Shown piece after piece: positions 54,923-64,000 of a DNA stretch of 64,000 nucleotides. The notes under the pieces are model-generated. The model was given only the letters and a program-made list of their open reading frames with translations. It was not told the DNA's origin and made no database searches. Position 1 is the first letter of the stretch. Each line of letters starts with the position of its first letter. This DNA is from Nectonema munidae. Lineage: Eukaryota > Nematomorpha > Nectonematoida > Nectonematidae. The translations under genes and the position numbers were made by a program. The stretch covers positions 468,001 through 532,000 of the forward strand of contig JAUIRK010001036.1 in the NCBI GenBank assembly GCA_030549495.1, written 5' to 3'.

Positions 54923-55864
54923 TCAAACACTACAACACGCCATAAAGAAGACGGGTCTAACATTACCATTTCTGTGGAGAGAGTGCGTAATAATAAAGAG
55001 CTAGAACAAAATGACTACTTCGAAGTTTTGATGGATAAAAGGCCTTTACGCACACCCCTCAAGAGGCCTTTGAAATTTGAAAGTGAAGCAATTGCACACA
55101 TAGTAGCGAATGAGTGGCATTTTAGTACGCCACTCAAATCCGAAAAGCCGCAATCATCCCGTGGAAAATCTTCCAAACTAAGGCCAATGACCGATCTGTG
55201 TAACTTGATCACGGATAACCCAATGGATTTAAATAGATTTGACTTGATCCAAAAGATTATTTCATTTCTCCACTCTGACACTATCACATTCTTTGTTAAT
55301 GAAGAAATGGATGAGGAAGAAGAAGAAGAAGAAGAAGAAGACGTGTTTGTTGAAACTGATGAAAAAGATGGAGATGATGTGTATTATCACTATGATAGCA
55401 CACTCTTCGAACTCCAAACCTCAAAATGGCTGCCCATCATTTCTTCATTTGAGCGGGAATATGATGTCAGTGTTTGCTTGAATCACTCCTTCTTTCAGAT
55501 TGCCCAAAACGATGAAACGATCGCTAAACTTCGGAAGTTTCTTGCCTCTCTTCGTACAGAAGTTCTTTTCGTTTACTTGTATTGTTCAGAGATTTTGAAA
55601 TCCGCTATCCTAACATTCACTCTTCTTCATCCAGTGAATATTCATAACCCCGATCCCTCTTCTACTACTTCTCGTTTTTTGCATTTGAGTGTTTCTGAAG
55701 TTCTTGAACTTTCTTGTCTAGAAGAGATTCATCAAATTAAAAGGTGGGGTAAAGTCGAATGGTATCACGATATAAAAGAACATGAAGCCATTGCTAAATT
55801 GTGTGCTGCTAAGCTCTTTGTTCAGTGTTTCCAAAACAACAGTCTCACATCGTCGTCACCATAA
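54923..55864 (+). CDS. ATPAF2: mitochondrial F1-ATPase assembly factor 2 (Atp12), terminal exon
   Basis: Atp12-family chaperone that binds the F1 alpha subunit in the mitochondrial matrix during ATP synthase assembly. The exon opens after acceptor tttccacaaag and runs to TAA at 55,862. Numbered from the GTG codon at 54,974: residues 16-28 YFEVLMDKRPLRT are the family's FEINLDHRKLKT strand; 41-48 AHIVANEW; 72-83 MTDLCNLITDNP; 102-107 DTITFF; 148-165 around QTSKWLPIISSFEREYDV; 250-264 EEIHQIKRWGKVEWYHD, including the conserved WG..EW. An acidic insert at 110-135 (nine consecutive Glu from a GAA repeat) is unusual. The mitochondrial targeting exon upstream was not found, so the true start is unknown. 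Confidence 0.92.
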   Translation, partial: SNTTTRHKEDGSNITISVERVRNNKELEQNDYFEVLMDKRPLRTPLKRPLKFESEAIAHIVANEWHFSTPLKSEKPQSSRGKSSKLRPMTDLCNLITDNPMDLNRFDLIQKIISFLHSDTITFFVNEEMDEEEEEEEEEDVFVETDEKDGDDVYYHYDSTLFELQTSKWLPIISSFEREYDVSVCLNHSFFQIAQNDETIAKLRKFLASLRTEVLFVYLYCSEILKSAILTFTLLHPVNIHNPDPSSTTSRFLHLSVSEVLELSCLEEIHQIKRWGKVEWYHDIKEHEAIAKLCAAKLFVQCFQNNSLTSSSP

Positions 55865-55975
55865 ATCGAATCATTCCATTTTGAAAATAATCGATAATAA
55901 TAATTAATGAATATGTTCATTACTTTCATTTATGGATGTGATTTGCTTATATTATGTTTTTTATTTTCTGTTTTA

Positions 55976-55984
55976 AAAATAAAG
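55976..55984 (+). terminator. polyadenylation signal of ATPAF2
   Basis: AATAAA within aaaaataaag about 115 bases past the ATPAF2 stop. Confidence 0.6.
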
Positions 55985-55989
55985 TAGGA

Positions 55990-56800
55990 TGTTCACTATA
56001 ATCATTTCCTAATCTTTTTGTTATATCAGAGGAAAATAAATTAGTGGTCTGGCAAGACCACAGGATACAACAAAATGTCAATAAATAGTAATTAAATTCA
56101 AAATTGAAAAACAACTCGAATGTATAGGAAAATTTTTTTTATTAATAACTATTAATTTCGGTGTTGTCTCACACCGTTCTCAAGACTAAAAAGATACAAA
56201 GAAGATTAAAAACAAAAATCACATGAAATGAAATGAAGGTGGAGGGAAAAGAAACTTGTGAATGTGTTAAAATGAAGAGGTGTAAGTGTTTTTATTTCAA
56301 AGGGAGGAAATTGAATTAAGAAGGTTTACATAAGGAAACACTGAAAGTTCACTACTGAATATATTATGAATATATGCTGCATAAAATTTGTCGTTTTTCA
56401 TAAAAAAAACAAAAACTATTTCAAATCAAATTTTAAACAATATAAAATTATGATGCTAGTTCATTTACATGAGATTTGACTTTTTGTATTAGGAATATTC
56501 TGAGCTAAATTTCAAATGGTTGAAAAAGATAATATTGTTGTTCCTTTCTGTTTATTTAAACCATTGGAAGCATTTGTAAGTTTCGCCATTCGTCCTGCGC
56601 AATATTTTACAACTTTTAAACTGACAACATTTTTTGGTTCAGTTAAAATGGAAAATATAACCGATTAGAAAGTCAACGGTAAGAAATAGTCACTAATAAT
56701 AATTCATTTTCAATATTTTAAAAATGTGTATTGTTTTGAAGTTATAAAATGGGAAATGTCTTTTTATTATAATTCGTTTACTTTCAAACCGTCTGTTTTC
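55990..56800. other. no gene recognised
   Basis: AT-rich. At 56,041-56,072 a small hairpin tract (TTAGTGGTCTGG...GACCACAGGA) resembles the subterminal hairpin of the composite hAT family (14,243-14,268 and 19,617-19,642), so a remnant of that family may lie here. Confidence 0.4.
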
Positions 56801-56829
56801 CCGATGTCACACTTTTTTCCAAGTAATTG

Positions 56830-57250
56830 CACCATTTTTGATTTTTTTTACCTTCTCAAAGAAGAGTAGATAAGTATGAGGGATGCGATCTCTCAATTTT
56901 GTGATTGCATCAATAAAAACTTATTTGTCAACATTTCGGTAATCTTGTATGTTCCTTAGGGTTTCTAAAATAGATTGTTTTTAAGGACACTTGTGGAATC
57001 TCAGGCTGCATCTGATATAGAAAAGATAAATTTATTAATACGTCTCAAAACGTTATTTTCTTTGTTCTTTAAGTCTAGCTGGAAGCCATCTGATTGTGTT
57101 GCCTCGATAGGGATGGTACTGTGAAGCTCAGCTCTTAGTTTCTCACGAAACTCTGTTTGTTCCCCATTCCAGCGAGGCTTTCATCGCTACAAATACTGAG
57201 AGAATCTGATTTTTGTGGTTCTCTAGGTGTGATTTTGGTTTTTTTAAATG
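56830..57250 (-). pseudogene. decayed coding region of unknown identity
   Basis: Minus strand, in consecutive frames. 57,245-57,150: KSHLENHKNQILSVFVAMKA. 57,150-57,010: FREKLRAELHSTIPIEATQS, then DGFQLDLKNKENNVLRRINK ending in a stop. 56,965-56,840: ETLRNIQDYRNVDK, a stop, and VFIDAITKLRDRIPHTYLLF. The residues look conserved and protein-like, but there is at least one frameshift and two stops. I do not recognise the family. It could be a processed pseudogene or transposon ORF. Confidence 0.35.
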
Positions 57251-57910
57251 ATTCTGATTAGCATTCTATTAATTTCTGTGATTCTCACTATAATATGAGT
57301 CGACCCCAACTCTAATCACCACTATTACCTATACCTGTGAAATACATAACTCTTTCAGGGTTTTCCCCTAAAGTAATGAATGAAAGTTCTAATAAATCCC
57401 TATATTCCTTGCTGTGATTGAAATTAAATCCTTCATAACCTGTTGCATTTTTCAATTCAATTATGCACAAAAGGTTATTCGTATCGCATTATGCAAAAAA
57501 AATCATGATATAATTTCCATCAAAATGGATTATAAGCGTAACTAATTCATTCGCTGTATTCTTGATCTATATATTGAAGATTTATCAAGAAGATGTGTTT
57601 GTTCTATCTAAAGATACTTTGCGGACATATGCTTCGTTTCATTTTTTACTTTCTCTAATTTTTTAAATCTATGGCATTTTCGTTATTTTGTGAAAAACTT
57701 TCTTAAGATGAAAAGTCTTTGTCCCCATTTGAGACGACAATTTTTTCTAATGGAACGGGTTAAGGTAAAACTATACGTCTTCATGATTTTTGGTAATATT
57801 TGCATTGTTAGGATTGCTAACATCCTGGGGCGGATACAGAGGGAGGTTAAGAGGGCTCTAACTCTCTACCCGACCTCTTTCCAAAGTAGCTAAATAATTT
57901 TCATAAATTA

Positions 57911-58102
57911 TCGAAAAATGTTCAAATCAAAAAATATTTATTCTTTTTAAATATATCGTTGGCTCCCCTTACTTTTAGTTTCCTATATGCATAATTTGAT
58001 AAAAATTATCAGAGACTAGGTTTATCTTTCTAATCTAAAAGTAACGGGAGCCAACGATATATTTAAAAAGAATAAATATTTTTTGATTTGAACATTTTTC
58101 GA
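57911..58102. repeat. 68-bp near-perfect inverted repeat with 56-bp loop
   Basis: Arms 57,911-57,978 and 58,035-58,102 are complementary at 67 of 68 positions. The arms contain ATATATCGTTGGCTCCCC and its inverse GGGAGCCAACGATATAT. The loop is unrelated AT-rich sequence. There is no target duplication obvious to me. Confidence 0.95.
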
Positions 58103-58195
58103 TTCTTTGATTACACAATTTTATTTTGATTATTTGACAAATATATTATTTAATATCGTGAAAAAATTACAAAAATATATGTAATAACTTATGTA

Positions 58196-58360
58196 ACATC
58201 GTCTCCCCGAATGAGATATATCAAATCTTACATCTAGCAAAATATGAACAGTAAGTTGAACATTGCCTCCCTAGTCATTTTTACATGGAATAGAAACCAT
58301 CGTTGTATACAGATTAGAGATGACACTCAAGTTGTCTATCCGCGTTCAACCGTACAGGTT
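58196..58360 (+). repeat. second copy of the 42.5-kb dispersed repeat
   Basis: Shares the flanks and single unit (accatcgttgtatacag) with 42,511-42,905, without expansion. A third, shorter copy lies at 59,174-59,250. Confidence 0.85.
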
Positions 58361-58469
58361 ATGAGAATATATCATTACATAACAGAGAAGAGTTTCCTAA
58401 AACTCTTCATACTGAAAAAATATTTCTTCAAAATTAATATTTTAAAGAATCTCGCATTATACAAATGAT

Positions 58470-59970
58470 GTGTCTGTGTGCGTGTATGTGAGTTTAAGTA
58501 GGTCTGGCAAGACAAATATATTAAAAAAATGGAACCAAAATATGGTAAAATAAAGTTAATATTGTTATTCAGAATGATAAAAGAAATCTAAAAATGTATA
58601 ATACTTGTATATTTGCTGAATATATGTGAAGTCATAATTTTGAGACCGTTTGAAAGGCCTGAAAAATCGGAAATTTTAAAATTCAAAGGTTTGGTATGCT
58701 GATTCCCAATATGTAATCAGTTAGAAATGAATCGAATGACATATTTTTTTGAGGTCAAAGTTGGAAATTTTGTCATTTTATCAAGTTCAGAGTCAAAAAA
58801 GTATTTTAAAAAATTGAAACTTAAAATATCAATACATTTACATTATCAGTATAATATAGAAAAAAATAATTTTATTTTAATTAAAAAAAATCGCGTTAAA
58901 AATGTCAACTTTTTTTGGACAAAAACAATTTTTAAAAAAAAATTGAATGAAATTTTTCCAATTTTTTTTCAGAAAATATTTTATTTGTGTATTTAATCCA
59001 ATGGAAAAATTAAAAAAAATTATTATAACTTCTTGTGGAAAAAAAATTTTGGGTGTAATTTTTAGTTCAAGTACGGGTCTATGAAATTAATTTGAAGTCA
59101 TTTCACCTACACCACATGAAAGTACTAACGAAATAAAGTAGATTAACATTTTATACCCTCAAAAAATTCTACTATGGAATAGAAACCATTGTAGTATACA
59201 GATTGGAGATGAAGTTGTATACCCGCGTTCAACCGTACAGGTTATGAGAATATTTATTACATAATAAAGAAGAGTTTCCTAACACTTCATACAGAAAAAT
59301 ATTTCTTCAATATTTGTGTGGGGTGCGTGTGAGACCCGAAAATTAAAAGGATTTTTAAAAAATCTACAAATAAATTTAGGTTTTTGTAGGAGAGTGGTTT
59401 ATAATGAAAAAAAGAAAATAAATTTATGAGGTTAATTATTAAGAAAAATTTAGTAAAACACATCTTTTGATCTTTTTCTCTTATCATTTTTTCAGTGAAC
59501 TTGCGCAATCCAAAATAAAGTTCAAAATCAGCAAATATAAAAAATATACACCTCTCATTTGCTAATTACGAAGAAAAATACAAAATTATATAAAAAAATC
59601 CAATTTTATTTGTAATTACAATGGTAATGAAGCCCATGGAATATGCATCAATTTGATAGGATGCATGGTCGAACAATTAGTTATAAGCAATATAAAAACT
59701 CATTTAAGCACGTTGAAAACTTGCATTACACAGGTTTACCAATTTGATAACTATAACTCACGAAAAGATGTGATAGAATGCAGGCACTGAATTGCGGTAT
59801 CTACTTGCGTTAACATAAAACACTTCTCCGCCTTTCATAAAAATAAATAAATAGGCTGCTTTATGATCACATATATATGTCGAACTATAATATTGAACTA
59901 TTATGTGTTATTTGAAAGTGGCCTGTGGTGCAACTTTTAAATATTAATTATAATGTGAGATAGATAGCAT
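58470..59970. other. AT-rich stretch with a partial repeat copy
   Basis: No gene recognised. Frames at 58,727-58,996 and 59,287-59,508 are lysine/phenylalanine-rich, as expected of AT-rich DNA. A third copy of the dispersed repeat is at 59,174-59,250. Confidence 0.5.
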
Positions 59971-59973
59971 TGG

Positions 59974-60300
59974 TGTGTGATTTCTTTATCGCACATTGTC
60001 GGTATAAATATAACAAATACTCTTCGTTAAAATTAGTAAAATGCTATTTCTCAACATAAGCAATGTATTCTGAAAGTCCATAAAAAAAACCCGATAAAAT
60101 AAAACAGACGCGTGCTCTAAGATGTGGTGAAGCGTATGCGAGATAAGAAATCACTGCGTTCACAAACGCCTAATGCAACACGTGTTAATCCTTCTTCGCA
60201 TAGTTATGCTCTAAAATCAATCAATAATGTGATTTATTCTTCGCACACTGTCGGTATAAATATAACGAATGACCTTCGTTAAAAATTAGAAAGGTGGTAT
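59974..60300 (+). repeat. direct repeat pair, ~65-70 bp, 250-bp period
   Basis: 59,974-60,040 and 60,228-60,293 share the pattern tgtgattt..tt..tcgcaca, tgtcggtataaatataac and cttcgttaaaa. The DNA between has CG-containing words unlike its neighbours (acgcgtgctctaag, gaagcgtatgcgag). Confidence 0.75.
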
Positions 60301-61376
60301 CTAAACTAAATAAAAATGTTTTAAATAAAAGTAGGCTACGATAATTATCGAACAAAACTTGTACATTCGATCGATATTTTTCAATTCAAAAATAATTTAA
60401 AATTTATTAGAAAAACATTATGCTGGCCCCTAAAAAGTAAAAATATATATATTTATTTTTGACAGTGTTCTTTAACTATGACATTTTAAAATGTAAAAAA
60501 CCATATTCTACCTTTGTTAATATGAAATATAGAAAAAATAGTATATAAACTCATCACGTTAATTATTGGTATTTTTGGAACTAGATAAAAGTTGATTTTG
60601 GAAAAAGAAAAACATTTTATTGTAAAACCTAGCCTATGTTACCCACAAAGAGTATAGCTTTCCAATGGTATCATTTTCAATCAAAATTTTCTTAAAATCT
60701 TCACATTATGCTTGTCTATAAAAGTAGTCCTATTTTTTTTTACTAAAATTTAGACCAAATTTTTCGAAGTAAAGTCCAGTTATCAAAAAAATTTAAAAAC
60801 TTTTGCAAAAATACATTATTCTAGCATATGTAGCAAACGATAAGCTCTCAAATGATATATATATATATATATATATCATAAAAAAGAAATTTTGAAAAAC
60901 AGTTACATTTTTTCTGCAAATCAAATAAGTAAAAATGTCCAAAAAATGGTCATATTATTAGTATATATTACATAAACATTTCAACCAATCATATAGTTCT
61001 CATAAAATAAAACAGCAATTTCAAAGTTAAGTGTTTTAAACTTTTATGTAGAATTTTTCGAATGGTGCTTTTTAATATGTATGTGTCTCCCCGGAGCTCT
61101 GGCAAGTTGTCTCCCCAGACCTCTGACACCATTTTTAGTTCTATTTTGGCTTTATAAAATAATAACTAAAATTGCAAAAAGACGAAATAGAACTAAAATT
61201 GGTGTACAATGAAATGAATACGACAAAGTGTATTTAGTGTTCTTTTAATAATATATTTGAAAATTTAAATACTTAATTAAGGCCTTGTATTAATCATTTT
61301 TACTTAATATTGACTGGGAAAATACGGCATTTTAAAAAATAGCGTGCTCATCCTTGAGTTCTAAAATACATAGAAA
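60301..61376. other. no gene recognised; (TA)n tract
   Basis: AT-rich sequence with a TATATA run at 60,857-60,877. No coding is seen. Confidence 0.5.
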
Positions 61377-61431
61377 ATGCACACAATTATGGAGAATAGG
61401 AAAGTTAAATTCCTCCGAATTCGCATTTTAG

Positions 61432-61575
61432 TGCGTTTTGTGGAGTCGAAGTCTATGGGCTTCACGACGTCAAGAGAAAGATCACAAGGTTCGCCTCTGC
61501 CTGGAAAAGTACCACGAACATCGGATGCGAGTCGTCTCCATCTTTCGCAACGACATCCTCCCCGCTCAACTACAG
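61432..61575 (+). CDS. candidate internal exon of an unrecognised gene
   Basis: Acceptor cgcattttag and strong donor CTACAG|GTCAGT frame a 144-bp segment that is far less AT-rich than the flanks. All three plus frames are open. The phase-0 frame reads RQEKDHKVRLCLEKYHEHRM then RVVSIFRNDILPAQLQ, which looks most like protein, but GVEVYGLHDVKRKITRF in another frame cannot be excluded. No domain recognised. It could be a 5' untranslated exon. Confidence 0.45.
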
Positions 61576-61796
61576 GTCAGTCCTTGCTTTTTCTTCATCA
61601 TCACTATTTTATTATTGTCATCATCACCAAGAGCCTTGTTTGTCTTGAAAGTATGAGGGCGACAAATCATATTTATGATTTGTTAAAGAACCTTTCTAGC
61701 TTATACGCATTACACTATTCAACCTTTTTCTCAAAAATCATTTTCTGTTCTAAAAAAGCTACTTTTTTATTTGAGTTGAAAGTGTACAACTTTTAA

Positions 61797-62996
61797 ATTT
61801 AACAAAACTGTTTATTAAATCTAAAAATAGAAATAAAGATGTTTGCATTTGGTTTTACTTTTTAAACTTTCCCAATAGATTGAACATTTATTTAAATTCT
61901 TCAAAAAGAAAGTTTTTGTTAACTAAAATGCTGGAGCGAACAAAATAAATTTCAATTTATCAAATCAAAATATATTTTTCAAAATGACATTAACTTCTGG
62001 CGACTTTCAGCTCTGGAACAATCAAGTATCCCTTATATTATTTCTATTTGGCTATATTTCTTTTTATATTTATTCACAAAATATTCCGTAGACCAAATTT
62101 TTAAATGTCATAAATTAAGGAGAATAAAAAATGTGTTCTTGGTTAAGTATAAAAATAATCCATAAATATTATATTAAGAGGTCAAAACACCAAAACACTG
62201 GAGGCATTTTTCAACAAAACTATAATTTGAATATACCTTTTAATTTTTTAAATGTAATTTTTAGATTTCAGTTTTCAATTTTTCCATAATAAAAAGCTTT
62301 ATCTTTTACATAGGGTAATGCCAGAAGGTCTATTCGACAATTTCCTATAACTAGCAACTACATCAAAACGGGTCCCAGATGTGTTTTGACTTTTAGAAAA
62401 TTGGGCTGCTACAAGAAATTCAAAATGAGTAGATTGTGCTTCAGAGAATTAGCAGATCATAACAAGATCTCTGGCTGTCAACGCGCAAAATGGTAGTAAA
62501 ACACTGGAAACCTTTTGAAATCTCTCTCTCTCTCTCTCTTTTATCATTATGTTTAAATCCACAATATTCTTAATAATGCCTTTTTTCACATTCAGAAGTT
62601 TTTTGCTAATTTTTTTCAGACATTTTCTTTTGTGTGTGTAAATAAATTTTCTTGGAATACTTAGCATATGATTGGCTAAAATTATATTAATCAAATCATA
62701 ACTTTTTTCAAAGTTCGGCTGTATAGTGTATATAATTAATTTGGTTTTAAATTGGATGAAGATGCGTATTTAGAATTTTCTAACTGATCTGAAGGGGCAG
62801 AGAACATTTTTATCTGGATAATTTTTGAATATTTTTTTACACTGGAGAAAGGGTTAGGGTTAAAGTTTATTGGCTAGTTAATTAGTGTAGGATTAAAAAT
62901 ATAAAAAGTTGACTTTATTTCTCATTGGAAAAATATAAATTATCTAGTGTTTTTATCCTATATGTTTAATTGACTCTGTTAAACATTCAAACAGTA
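61797..62996. other. no gene recognised
   Basis: AT-rich. A (TC)n microsatellite is at 62,521-62,539. Confidence 0.5.
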
Positions 62997-63120
62997 CAGT
63001 ACAACCTCGTTTTACGAGGCTTCGAATAACGAAAATTCGAAGATACGAGCAAAATCTTTTTGTATGTCGCATCTATTTGCGAGCAGAACCTCGAGCTTAC
63101 GAGTAATAAAATTTTTAAAT
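62997..63120 (+). mobile_element. Tigger left terminus
   Basis: CAGTACAACCTCGTTTTACG at 62,997, preceded by TA, with subterminal TTCGAATAACGAAAATTCGA words and CTCGAGCTTACGAG, as in Tigger/pogo elements. No transposase follows within the window. Confidence 0.7.
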
Positions 63121-64000
63121 GAGTAAAACGATGATGCATGAACTAATTGTAAAAACGCAATATCATACTATGAGGTAATGATGATTTATTATAAGGACTT
63201 CATTGGGTTTTAATCCAGTTTTAGGATATTTATTACACATGTCAGAATTATTTCTTTGTTCTTTTGATCGTGCGGTAAAATTGACATGATTAATGATAAT
63301 CGAATATTTCAATAAATAGCTGAATCACTTATTCAGCAGAGTATGTAATATTGTGTATCAAATATTGTGATCTGAAGTAAAGGCGCCTGCATTCTTTCAA
63401 TGTGTGACAGTGGTGGCACAATAATTATATCATTTTCTTTTATTTTTATTCACACATGAAAACTATTTTGCTATCATACTTGCAATTTTGGTAAGCTTTT
63501 AAATTAAATTTGAGTTTAGCAAAAGGTCTTAAATACTAAACCAAAGGTTTGCTTCAAGTATGCAAATTTGATTTAATTATTATACGTAAGTTATTGTTTT
63601 AAAACATTTCGTACATAATAAATTTGTTACATCTTTTGTTTAATGAAAAAATAAATATTAAAACACGCATGAAAGTTTTTGAAATGAAATGATATTTGCT
63701 CATAATCCTATTCTGAAATTTCGTAAATTTTGTGACCAATTCACTTTTTTAAACATTTCCAGTCCAAATTTACATGTTTTCCCTCATGATTTGAGTAAGA
63801 AACGTCTTGGAGAAATGTCCTAGAGCCCTAGAAGAATGTATGTAAATTCACATCAATAAAAATTATTTTATATAATTTTTTATGCGATTTTTTATATTTT
63901 TGATAATATAAACCAGAGGCTGTCTTACCAGATCATAATCTCTGTAAAGCAAAACCTCTGCAACCGAGTTTCCAGAAATCAATAAACAAGAGTAAATCTC
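63121..64000. other. window end, no gene recognised
   Basis: AT-rich. It may be the decayed inside of the Tigger that begins at 62,997. GCAAAACCTCTGCAACCGAG at the very end resembles a mariner-type terminus but is cut by the window edge. Confidence 0.35.

Overview
The window is AT-rich animal DNA with few genes and many repeats. Spliced genes, tRNA-derived SINEs and many cut-and-paste DNA transposons rule out a prokaryote. The mix of transposon families, including an uncharacterised hAT-like protein that I remember mainly from arthropods, suggests an arthropod, possibly a crustacean such as a copepod. That placement is an inference with low confidence.

Two host genes are clear. On the minus strand, eight exons between 36,471 and 30,956 join in phase into a nuclear cyclophilin E (PPIE-type: RRM plus peptidyl-prolyl isomerase). 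Its first and last coding exons were not found. On the plus strand, one large terminal exon at 54,923-55,864 encodes the mitochondrial F1-ATPase assembly chaperone ATPAF2/Atp12. Three other stretches look like host exons that I cannot name: 6,407-6,790, 13,049-13,336 and 61,432-61,575. Two more coding-like minus-strand stretches are decayed or unplaced: 50,340-51,294 and 56,830-57,250.

Most of the remainder is transposon debris, layered by nesting. From 1 to 13 kb there are two LINE fragments, SINEs, a 306-bp MITE, an inverted copy of a CAGGGGCGCACATC hAT family, a Tigger/pogo transposase and a BEL/Pao retroelement fossil. From 14,179 to 22,761 lies an 8.6-kb composite hAT unit with 14-bp terminal inverted repeats and a perfect 8-bp target duplication (ATCTTTAC). 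It holds pieces of piggyBac, two unrelated hAT transposases, SINEs and several nested MITEs, one of which carries a 42-bp minisatellite. From 24,091 to 26,863 is a hAT-like transposon with an 8-bp duplication (ATATATAT) and an unusual transposase. A piggyBac remnant lies at 28-29.4 kb.

Between 30 and 37 kb is the cyclophilin gene. At 38-41 kb three elements abut or nest: a hAT tail, a Tigger and another hAT. At 42.5-47.7 kb there are a 27-bp minisatellite, a retroelement fossil and two ~150-bp satellite arrays with one inverted unit. The 47-kb array is interrupted by a mariner/Tigger end, which is itself interrupted by a nearly intact hAT (47,737-50,262, target duplication TTTATAGA). The last 14 kb contains ATPAF2, a 68-bp near-perfect inverted repeat at 57.9-58.1 kb, direct repeats and a Tigger end at 62,997.
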